11,890 nucleotides of DNA from an uncultured Desulfovibrio sp. (GTDB lineage: Bacteria; Desulfobacterota; Desulfovibrionia; Desulfovibrionales; Desulfovibrionaceae), in contig URHE01000058.1 in the NCBI GenBank assembly GCA_900547595.1, positions 1-11,890 on the forward strand, read 5' to 3'. Within the stretch, counting starts at the first letter, position 1. Every line of letters begins with the position of its first letter. A model generated the notes under the pieces. The model was not told the origin of the DNA. It ran no database searches and was given only the letters and a program-made list of their open reading frames with translations. This document shows positions 1 through 5,687 of the stretch, one piece after another. The position numbers and the translations under genes were made by a program.

Positions 1-59
1 TTTAGGATTCTTGCGGCGACAGCCCCCGCCCTTCGCTTTGCTCCGGGCGGCGAGCGGAA

Positions 60-202
60 GGGGCGTTGCCTCACGGTTCCGGAACTTTTGCGAAGAAACA
101 ACGACCATTTCCGTTCGTTGTTCTCACTGCAGCGCAGTGAGACAACGCAACCGGGGGTTTGGGGGCCGTCGGCCCCCAACGGGGCGCGGGGCGGAGCCCC
201 GC
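60..202. repeat. Cluster of intergenic hairpins upstream of the first MFS gene
   Basis: The first 330 bases carry no gene I can support. They hold a row of inverted repeats. GTTCCGGAAC is palindromic near 76-85. AACAACGA (97-104) pairs with TCGTTGTT (115-122). TCTCACTGC pairs with GCAGTGAGA around the loop AGC (122-142). TTGGGGGCC (159-167) pairs with GGCCCCCAA (171-179). GCGGGGC (186-192) pairs with GCCCCGC (196-202). The second and third stems share the GTTGTT segment and so exclude each other. GC-rich hairpins of the last two kinds look like dispersed extragenic palindromes. Whether they act as RNA (leader, terminator of an upstream gene) or as DNA repeats cannot be decided here. Confidence 0.55.
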
Positions 203-330
203 AGCAAAAAACCGGCCCGTTTCCCACGGCGTTTTCCGGCACATCATCGGCCCGGCTTGCCTTGGCGCGGCGGGAGGACTATGCTCCGGCGTGACGGCGT
301 TGCGGCGCCGGAGGCCGAACGGAGAAGCGC

Positions 331-1572
331 ATGTTCTACGGCTGGAAGATCAGCGCCCTGTGTCTGGGGGGCAACTTCATGCTTCAGGGCAGCGCCCTCT
401 ACGGCATGAACGCCTTCATGGAGCCCCTGTGCGACCTGCACGGCTGGACGCGCGTGGGCCTGAACATGAGCCTGGGCGTGGCCGCCTTCATGGGTCAGCT
501 CGCCATGCCCGTGGCCGCCGCCGTTTCCACCCGCCACTCCCTGCGGATGCTCATGACCGTGGGCGCCGTGGCGGGCGGGCTGGCCACCTGGGCCATGGGC
601 CTCACCGACGACATCCGGCTGTTCACGCTCTTCATGGTGCTCCTGTGGGTGGCCTCCCAGGTATGCGGCGGCGTGGTGGCCAACGCCCTGATGAGCAACT
701 GGTTCAGCCACTATCGGGGCATCGCCTTCGGGCTCGCCAATTCCGGCACCTCCCTCGCGGGCATGGTGCTCCCCTTTCTCAGCCTGGTGCTCATCCGGCA
801 TTTCGATATGCAGACCGCCTACGCCATTCTGGGCGGCGCGACACTGCTGCTGGCGCCGCTCTCCTGGGTGCTGGTGCGGCGCTCCCCGCAGATGCTCCAC
901 CTGCATCCGGACGGACGGCAGCACGATCCCCGGCCGCCCAAGGGCGTCCCGCGCGCCGTTTCGCTCGCGGCCCTCATCCGCCGCCCGGCGGCCTGGTGGA
1001 TCGGCATCGCCTTCGGGCTGGCGCTCATGGTCGGCTCGGGCGTGTTGAGCCAGCTCAAGCCGCGCTTCACGGACATGGGGGCCGACGCCTATCCGGCCAT
1101 GATCCTGGCCGGTCTGGCGGCGCTGTTCGGCACGCTCGCCAAGTATTTCTGGGGCTGGGTCTGCGACCGCGCCACGCCCATCATGGCGGCCCGCGCCCTC
1201 ATGCTCTGCGGCCTCGGGAGCATGTGCTTCCTGCTTCTGCCGCCAAGCCTCGCCTCCATGGCGGCCTTCGGCCTCACCTTCGGCTCGTGCGTGGGCGGCC
1301 TGTGGGTGGTGCTGCCCGCGGTGGTCGCCTATTATTTCGGCAGCCCCAACTTTCTCGCCGTGTACAAGTTCGTCGCCATCTTCATCCTGATCCGCAGCCT
1401 CGGCTTCCCGATCATGGGGATCTCCTATGAAATCTGCGGCAGCTACGCCCTGTCCGACATCTTCTTCGGCGTGAGCTTCGCCGCCGCCCTCGCGCTCACC
1501 TTCTGTCTGCGGGAAGACAGGGCCGTGGAACGCCAGGCCCACCACCACGGGCGCCACGTCCACCGGCACTGA
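331..1572 (+). CDS. MFS transporter, OFA/MCT-like
   Basis: This is a 413-residue inner-membrane transporter of the major facilitator superfamily, the usual length for 12 transmembrane helices. The N-terminal MFYGWKI and the segment NWFSHYRGIAFGLANSGTS (about 123-141) resemble the oxalate/formate antiporter and monocarboxylate transporter branch, which moves small organic anions; the substrate here is not determinable. Hydrophobic helices fill residues 5-182 and 218-395, split by a basic, proline-rich cytoplasmic loop at about 183-217. The start is set by GGAG (321-324) six bases before the ATG. The C-terminus is unusual: six of the last ten residues are histidine (HHHGRHVHRH). The gene stands alone and converges on the UPF0210 gene across a shared terminator. 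Family assignment is firm; subfamily is moderate. Confidence 0.85.
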   Translation: MFYGWKISALCLGGNFMLQGSALYGMNAFMEPLCDLHGWTRVGLNMSLGVAAFMGQLAMPVAAAVSTRHSLRMLMTVGAVAGGLATWAMGLTDDIRLFTLFMVLLWVASQVCGGVVANALMSNWFSHYRGIAFGLANSGTSLAGMVLPFLSLVLIRHFDMQTAYAILGGATLLLAPLSWVLVRRSPQMLHLHPDGRQHDPRPPKGVPRAVSLAALIRRPAAWWIGIAFGLALMVGSGVLSQLKPRFTDMGADAYPAMILAGLAALFGTLAKYFWGWVCDRATPIMAARALMLCGLGSMCFLLLPPSLASMAAFGLTFGSCVGGLWVVLPAVVAYYFGSPNFLAVYKFVAIFILIRSLGFPIMGISYEICGSYALSDIFFGVSFAAALALTFCLREDRAVERQAHHHGRHVHRH

Positions 1573-1586
1573 GCGCGTCCGCAACG

Positions 1587-1628
1587 AAAAAACGCCCTTG
1601 TCCCGATAGTTCGGAGCAAGGGCGTTTT
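1587..1628. terminator. Bidirectional intrinsic terminator between convergent genes
   Basis: AAAACGCCCTTG (1589-1600) pairs perfectly with CAAGGGCGTTTT (1617-1628). The 16-base loop contains a small inner CCGA/TCGG pairing. An A-run on the left and a T-run on the right make it work in both directions. It sits 15 bases after the first MFS stop and 21 bases beyond the UPF0210 stop, so it can end both transcripts. Confidence 0.85.
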
Positions 1629-1649
1629 CCGCCTTCCGCTGTGGCGGGA

Positions 1650-3035
1650 TCAGTTTTTCAGACTGTGGATGGGCGCCGGGATACGGCCGCCAAGGCCGAT
1701 GAAGCGCGCGGCGTCGCCGCCCGGCACGGCCATGATGGCCGCCTTGCCGAGCAGGCCGCCGAACGAGACTTCCTCGCCCACGCCCTTGCCCGGCACGGGA
1801 ATGACGCGCACGGCGGTGGTCTTGTGATTGATGACGCCGATGGCCATTTCATCGGCGATGATGGCCGCCAGCGTGGACGCGGGCGTGTCGCCGGGGATGG
1901 CGATCATGTCCAGCCCCACCGAGCAGACGCTGGTCATGGCCTCCAGTTTTTCAATGCTCAGGCGCCCGGCCCGCGCGGCGGCCTCGATGCTCGAATCCTC
2001 GGAGACGGGAATAAAGGCGCCGGAAAGACCGCCCACCGAGGAGGAGGCGAAGCCGCCGCCCTTCTTGACCGCGTCATTGAGCATGGCGAGCACGGCGGTG
2101 CTGCCCGGCGCGCCGATGCTGGAGAGGCCGAGGCTCTCGAAAATCTCGCCCACCGAGTCGCCCACGGCGGGCGTGGGCGCCAGGGAAAGGTCCGCCACGC
2201 CAAAGGGGATGCCGAGCCGGCTCGCCACTTCGGAGCCGATGATCTCGCCCACGCGCGTCACCTTGTAGGCCGTGGCCTTGATGACCTCGGCCATGTCGAG
2301 CAGGGTCAGGGGCCGTCCCTGGGCGTTGCGGCCCCGCTCCAGGGCGCGGTCGATGGCCTTCTTCACCACGCCCGGCCCGGAAACGCCCACATTGATGACC
2401 ACATCCGGCTCGCCCACGCCCAGATAGGCGCCGGCCATGAAGGGCACATCCTGGGGGATGTTGGCAAAGACCACCAGCTTGGCGCAGCCGATGCCCCCGC
2501 GGTCCGCCGTGGCCTGGGCCACGCGCAGGATCTGTTCGCCCATGAGGGCCACGGCGTCCATGTTGATGCCGCTGCGCGAGGAAGCCACATTGATGGAGGC
2601 GCAGACGCGCTCGGTCCGGGCGAGCGCCTCGGGCAGCGCCTCGATGAGGGCGCGGTCGCCCTTGGCGAAGCCCTTTTCCACCAGGGCGGAAAAACCGCCG
2701 AGAAAGTCCACCCCCGCGTCCGTGGCGGCCTCATCCAGGGCCTGACAGACGCGAAGCATGCCGTCCGGCCCGAAGGGCGCCCCCACCACGGCCACGGGGC
2801 TCACGCTGATGCGCTTGTTGACCACCGGGATGCCGTACCTGTCCCCCACCTCGTCGCAGACGGCCACAAGCTGCGCCGCATGGCGGCGTATCTTGGCGCG
2901 CACGTTGGCGACAAAAAGCTCAAGGTCATGGCTCACGCAGTCGAAAAGACTCACCCCCAGGGTGACGGTGCGGACATCAAGGTGCTCGTTGCGGAGCATG
3001 TTCAGAGTGCTGGTGACTTCGCGTTCGGAAAGCAT
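1650..3035 (-). CDS. UPF0210 (DUF711) family, PFL-like protein
   Basis: This 461-residue cytoplasmic protein belongs to the UPF0210/DUF711 family, often named PFL family protein for a distant fold resemblance to pyruvate formate-lyase; its biochemical role is not established. Family features visible are the N-terminal NEHLDVRTVTLG (about 16-27), the glycine-rich SSSVGGLSGAFIPVSED (about 331-347) and NHKTTAVRVIPVPG near 403-416. I chose the ATG at 3035 because the protein then begins MLSEREV, as family members do, with AGGA five bases upstream. The longer open frame to 3089 adds 18 residues of low-complexity sequence with no ribosome site. The usual partner, an ACT-domain protein, lies upstream on the same strand, but the two are separated by 307 bases of repeat elements. 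The gene ends at the shared terminator. Confidence 0.9.
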   Translation of the reverse strand: MLSEREVTSTLNMLRNEHLDVRTVTLGVSLFDCVSHDLELFVANVRAKIRRHAAQLVAVCDEVGDRYGIPVVNKRISVSPVAVVGAPFGPDGMLRVCQALDEAATDAGVDFLGGFSALVEKGFAKGDRALIEALPEALARTERVCASINVASSRSGINMDAVALMGEQILRVAQATADRGGIGCAKLVVFANIPQDVPFMAGAYLGVGEPDVVINVGVSGPGVVKKAIDRALERGRNAQGRPLTLLDMAEVIKATAYKVTRVGEIIGSEVASRLGIPFGVADLSLAPTPAVGDSVGEIFESLGLSSIGAPGSTAVLAMLNDAVKKGGGFASSSVGGLSGAFIPVSEDSSIEAAARAGRLSIEKLEAMTSVCSVGLDMIAIPGDTPASTLAAIIADEMAIGVINHKTTAVRVIPVPGKGVGEEVSFGGLLGKAAIMAVPGGDAARFIGLGGRIPAPIHSLKN

Positions 3036-3040
3036 ACTGA

Positions 3041-3044
3041 TCCT
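3041..3044 (-). promoter_or_regulatory. Ribosome binding site fixing the UPF0210 start
   Basis: On the minus strand the sequence reads AGGA-TCAGT-ATG, a short Shine-Dalgarno core five bases before the ATG at 3035. It supports this start over the upstream in-frame codon at 3089. Confidence 0.6.
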
Positions 3045-3079
3045 GCTGGCTTGCGGCCCGGAGGCCGGTCTGCGGCTGG

Positions 3080-3186
3080 TTGCCGGCAATGTCCGCCCGC
3101 ACGGGCGGACATGGCAAAGACCCGTGCGGGTCCCGCAACGGCGCGACCGCCGTGAGTGAGCGAAATACCCCGTTTTTCTGCAATCG
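3080..3186. repeat. Diverged relative of the 156-bp element
   Basis: This stretch has the same order of parts as the first two-thirds of the 156-bp repeat. A first hairpin has arms ATGTCCGCCC (3089-3098) and GGGCGGACAT (3103-3112) with loop GCAC. A second hairpin is GACCC-GTGC-GGGTC (3119-3132). Then comes a 35-base block (3146-3180) that matches bases 3250-3284 of the repeat at 29 of 35 positions, including GTGAGTGAGCGAAA. TTGCC (3080-3084) can also pair with GGCAA (3113-3117). The stems differ in sequence but stay paired, which argues for selection on structure or for a related family. It ends about where the intact copy begins. Confidence 0.65.
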
Positions 3187-3190
3187 GCTG

Positions 3191-3346
3191 CTAGTGTCTA
3201 CTTGCAAAAGTAGACACTACAAAACCCGTAAGGGTTTTGCGGCGGCATAGCCGCCGTAAGTGAGCGAAAAACCACGTTTTTTCGCGAACGATCCTGCAAA
3301 AATTCTTCGCAGAATTCTGCGCAGAATTTTTGCAATTAGACACTAG
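3191..3346. repeat. 156-bp multi-hairpin MITE-like element, copy 1
   Basis: This 156-bp sequence is repeated base for base at 10324-10479. The ends are inverted repeats: CTAGTGTCTACTTGCAAAA on the left against CTAGTGTCTAATTGCAAAA read inward from the right, 18 of 19 matching. Five hairpins follow in order: TAGTGTCTACTT/AAGTAGACACTA with a GCAA loop (3192-3219); CAAAACCC/GGGTTTTG with a GTAA loop (3220-3239); CGGCGGC/GCCGCCG with an ATA loop (3240-3256); GCGAAAAA/TTTTTCGC (3264-3285); and a 40-base palindrome with one mismatch (3295-3334) centred on GAATTC. No ORF fits inside. CTAG at each end may be a target-site duplication or part of the terminal repeat. It lies between the ACT and UPF0210 genes, and its right end forms the ACT gene's TAG stop. 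Confidence 0.9.
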
Positions 3347-3936
3347 AACGAACTGACCCGGTGGACGGCCTCGAAAATCCTGCGGTGCTGGACGCTCACG
3401 CGCAGCTTGAGATTGGCCGCCTCCAGCGCGAGCTCGCGGCGCAGGCGCCCCAGGTCCACGCTGTCCGGCACCATGACTTCAAAGACGAAGAGCGCCTTGC
3501 CCTCGCCGCCCTCGCCGAGAATGGCCTTGAGGTTTTCGATGTTCACGCCGTGGCGGCCGAAAACCCGGCTCATGCCGCCGATGAGGCCGGGCCGGTCGGG
3601 CCCGTCCACCGTGACCACAAAGGGCTCGCAATTCAGGTTCGCGCCCCATTGCTCCTCAATGGCCGGCCGCACCAGGACGGAAAGGTCCACCCCGGCGCGT
3701 TCAAGCCCTTCCTCCAGGCGCAGGCGCAGGCAATCGGCGCCGCAAACGCCGTCGTCGCGCGGGAGTTCAGCGTCCGGTCCGGGAGCGCTGACCACAAAGA
3801 TGGCAGCGAACGCGCCCGAGAGCATGGTCTGGGCCATGGCCTCGATATTGCAGCCCATGTCGCCGAACAGGCGGCTCACCGCCGCCACCACGCCGGGACA
3901 GTCCCGGCCGAGAAAGGACGCTGTGTATTTTTCCAT
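3343..3936 (-). CDS. Double ACT-domain protein (GcvR-like)
   Basis: This 197-residue soluble protein has two ACT domains, small folds that usually bind amino acids and regulate a partner. The first (about 2-90) opens with YTASFLGRDCPGVVAAVSRL, the second (about 105-192) with FVVTVDGPDRPGLIGGMSRV; both carry the D-x-PG turn. The layout resembles GcvR and related regulators rather than the roughly 90-residue single-ACT UPF0237 proteins. I chose the ATG at 3936, with AAGGA eight bases upstream, because the first ACT strand follows at once. The longer frame to 3987 overlaps the intergenic region and adds unconserved residues. It is 57 bases downstream of the zinc-ribbon gene, suggesting one transcript. 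Its TAG stop is formed by the right-hand CTAG of the 156-bp element. The ligand is unknown. Confidence 0.85.
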   Translation of the reverse strand: MEKYTASFLGRDCPGVVAAVSRLFGDMGCNIEAMAQTMLSGAFAAIFVVSAPGPDAELPRDDGVCGADCLRLRLEEGLERAGVDLSVLVRPAIEEQWGANLNCEPFVVTVDGPDRPGLIGGMSRVFGRHGVNIENLKAILGEGGEGKALFVFEVMVPDSVDLGRLRRELALEAANLKLRVSVQHRRIFEAVHRVSSF

Positions 3937-3993
3937 GCTGATGATCCTTGGAGCATTTTTTGGCGGTCTGGCTCCGTTCATTGCCAAACCATC

Positions 3994-4599
3994 CTATGCC
4001 TGGCGGGAAGGCGTCTCCCGCGCGGGGGCCGTTGCCGGAAACACCGGTTCGGGGCGGCAGCGGCAGCGGGGCCGCGCCCCGGCATGGCCGCCAATGGGTT
4101 CCTGTTCCCAGAGAAAGACATGGCCGTCATTATTGGCGCAGCGCTCGCAGGTGGCGCCGTCATGCGCCGCGCGCCAGACATAGCCGGTGCTGCCCGCGGC
4201 GAGCGCCGACTCCCGCGCGGCGGCAAAGGCGGCCACGGCGGTCCGGGCGTCCGCGTCACCGGCGGAGCAGGTGGCGTCATCGGGGAGCCTGCGGCGGCAG
4301 TCCGGACATTTTTCGGCCTTGAGCCCGAGCCTGCGCCCGCAGAACGGACAGTTGCGCGTATAGTACGGCAGGGGAATGGCGGCGGGAGCCGCGGCTGCGG
4401 ACATGGACCGGGCGCGCCCGGCAAGCCCCCGCCGCAGGAGCAGGACGCCCAGGGCCGCGATCACCAGGCCGAGAAAGCCAACGGCGGCGGCATGCGCCAC
4501 ATCGAGGTCCAGCGCGCCGGAAAAGAAACCGGCCACGGCAAGGACCGCCCCGGCGACAAGAAAGGCCACGGCGGCCACGATTCGGGAACGGGGTTGCAT
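3994..4599 (-). CDS. Two-TM zinc-ribbon protein with phage Mu F-like C-terminus
   Basis: This 201-residue protein has no family name I recognise as a whole. Residues 7-28 and about 36-56 are hydrophobic and likely form a membrane hairpin. A zinc ribbon follows, CPFCGRRLG...CPDC (Cys84, 87, 98, 101). The C-terminal part, from about 138, reads GYVWRAAHDGATCERC, then DGHVF, then GGHAGARPRCRC (Cys151, 154, 179, 181; His160, 172). It resembles the C-terminal metal-binding segment of phage Mu F-like (SPP1 gp7-like) head morphogenesis proteins. The start is supported by AAGGAGG only three bases before the ATG, a strong but close site. No phage gene lies nearby, so the segment may have been recruited into a host membrane protein. 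The coding case rests on the ribosome site, the domain order and operon position; function is unknown. Confidence 0.75.
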   Translation of the reverse strand: MQPRSRIVAAVAFLVAGAVLAVAGFFSGALDLDVAHAAAVGFLGLVIAALGVLLLRRGLAGRARSMSAAAAPAAIPLPYYTRNCPFCGRRLGLKAEKCPDCRRRLPDDATCSAGDADARTAVAAFAAARESALAAGSTGYVWRAAHDGATCERCANNDGHVFLWEQEPIGGHAGARPRCRCRPEPVFPATAPARETPSRQA

Positions 4600-4620
4600 G
4601 CGCCTCCTTCTCGTGGGCGC

Positions 4621-4649
4621 ACTTTCCGCCATGCGGCCGCAAAAGTCAA
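4621..4649 (-). promoter_or_regulatory. Possible promoter for the zinc-ribbon/ACT/UPF0210 operon
   Basis: On the minus strand TTGACT (4649-4644) is followed after 17 bases by GAAAGT (4626-4621). The -35 matches sigma-70 consensus at five of six positions, the -10 at only three of six. A start site a few bases on would leave a very short leader containing the AAGGAGG site. Inferred only from motif and spacing. Confidence 0.3.
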
Positions 4650-4695
4650 TGCGCGGGCGAAGCGGGGCAACAGCGGCCCGCGCGGACGCCGCGCC

Positions 4696-4724
4696 TTTAC
4701 TTTTTCGCCGCTTCCGGCTAGCGT
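4696..4724 (+). promoter_or_regulatory. Weak candidate promoter for dapF
   Basis: TTTACT (4696-4701) and TAGCGT (4719-4724) are 17 bases apart in the 171-base divergent gap 4600-4770. Matches to consensus are four of six and three of six. It is the best-spaced pair I found, but such pairs arise by chance; no operator or riboswitch is recognisable in the gap. Confidence 0.2.
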
Positions 4725-4770
4725 TTTTCTTTCCGCCGGCGCGCGGAACGCGGCGGATCAAGGAGGCGGC

Positions 4771-5640
4771 ATGGCCCGTGAATTGCGTTTCACCAAGATG
4801 CAGGGCATCGGCAACGACTATGTCTACATCAATGGTTTTGAAGAAGAGATCAACAATCCCGGCGAGCTGGCCACGCGTATCAGCGACCGGCATTTCGGCG
4901 TGGGCTCGGACGGCCTGGTGCTCATCCTGCCCTCCGGGGTGGCCGATCTCAGGATGCGCATGTTCAACGCCGACGGCACCGAGGCCGAAATGTGCGGCAA
5001 CGCCACGCGTTGCGTGGGCAAGTACGCCTATGACCGCGGCCTGGTGAAGAAGGACGTCATTCGTCTGGAAACCGCCGCGGGCATCAAGATCATCCGTCTG
5101 AAATTCGAGGCCGGTACCGTCTGCGGCGCCACGGTGGACATGGGCGAGCCCATTCTGGTGCCGAGCCGCATCCCCGTGGAGCTCGCGCCCGTGCTCAGCG
5201 TGGACGAGGAGGACCGCCGCTGCATCGCCCACCCCATCCAGGTGGACGGCCGCACCTACGCGGTCACGGCGGTCTCCATGGGCAATCCGCACGCCGTGGT
5301 GTTCATGCAGGGCATCGACGAGCTGGACCTGCCCGCTTTGGGACCGCTCTTCGAGCATCACCCCCTGTTCCCGCGCCGCACCAATACCGAATTTGTGGAG
5401 GTGCTCTCCTCCACGAGCATCCGCATGCGCGTCTGGGAGCGCGGCGCCGGCGAGACGCTCGCCTGCGGCACGGGCGCCTGCGCGGCGGCCGTGGCCTGCG
5501 CCCTCAACGGCTATACGGGCCGCTCCGTGGATGTGGAGCTCAGGGGGGGCGTCCTCCATGTGGACTGGGACGAGGCCAGCGGCCATGTCTACATGTCCGG
5601 GGCGGCGGTCACGGTCTTTGACGGCGTGTATTACCTCTGA
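4771..5640 (+). CDS. dapF: Diaminopimelate epimerase
   Basis: This 289-residue cytoplasmic, cofactor-free epimerase converts LL-diaminopimelate to the meso form, used in peptidoglycan and, after decarboxylation, as lysine. The length is typical for the family. The opening FTKMQGIGNDYVYI is diagnostic. The two catalytic cysteines sit in NADGTEAEMCGNATRC (Cys75) and GETLACGTGACA (Cys232). SMGNPHAV (169-176) and NTEFVEV (205-211) are family motifs of the substrate pocket. AAGGAGG (4760-4766) four bases before the ATG decides the start; the open frame extends far upstream only because GC-rich DNA has few stops. The gene heads the plus-strand cluster, and its neighbour 47 bases on is dapL, the enzyme that supplies its substrate, which strengthens the call. 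Confidence 0.97.
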   Translation: MARELRFTKMQGIGNDYVYINGFEEEINNPGELATRISDRHFGVGSDGLVLILPSGVADLRMRMFNADGTEAEMCGNATRCVGKYAYDRGLVKKDVIRLETAAGIKIIRLKFEAGTVCGATVDMGEPILVPSRIPVELAPVLSVDEEDRRCIAHPIQVDGRTYAVTAVSMGNPHAVVFMQGIDELDLPALGPLFEHHPLFPRRTNTEFVEVLSSTSIRMRVWERGAGETLACGTGACAAAVACALNGYTGRSVDVELRGGVLHVDWDEASGHVYMSGAAVTVFDGVYYL

Positions 5641-5655
5641 AAAACAGTTCCCCAG

Positions 5656-5672
5656 CGCGGCGCTCCGCCGCG
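5656..5672 (+). repeat. Hairpin between dapF and dapL
   Basis: CGCGGCG and CGCCGCG form a perfect 7-bp stem around a CTC loop. It ends six bases before the dapL ribosome site, with no T-run after it, so it is not a standard terminator. It could stabilise the dapF transcript end or tune dapL translation; that is inference. Confidence 0.4.
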
Positions 5673-5687
5673 GCAAACGAGGCATCC

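Noticed and set aside
244..1584. A 446-codon minus-strand open frame opposite the first MFS gene
   Set aside because: Composition of an antisense shadow (His/Glu/Gly-rich), no domain, and it crosses the intergenic hairpins.
1641..3155. A 504-codon plus-strand open frame opposite the UPF0210 gene
   Set aside because: Low-complexity His/Gly/Ala/Asp composition, no family motif, and the opposite strand carries a clear family protein.
3191..3346. CRISPR repeat
   Set aside because: Only two distant copies and no regular spacer array; the hairpins differ from each other rather than repeating one unit.
4702..4728. Terminator-like GCCG/CGGC hairpin with T-run before dapF
   Set aside because: The stem is only four pairs and no plus-strand gene ends there; likely chance.
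3361..4770. An upstream extension of the dapF frame that would add 470 residues
   Set aside because: It runs antisense through the ACT and zinc-ribbon genes; dapF has its own strong ribosome site at 4760-4766 and standard length from 4771.
4600..5685. An upstream extension of the zinc-ribbon protein through dapF on the minus strand
   Set aside because: It is a shadow of dapF; the real start at 4599 has AAGGAGG directly before it and leads into the membrane helices.
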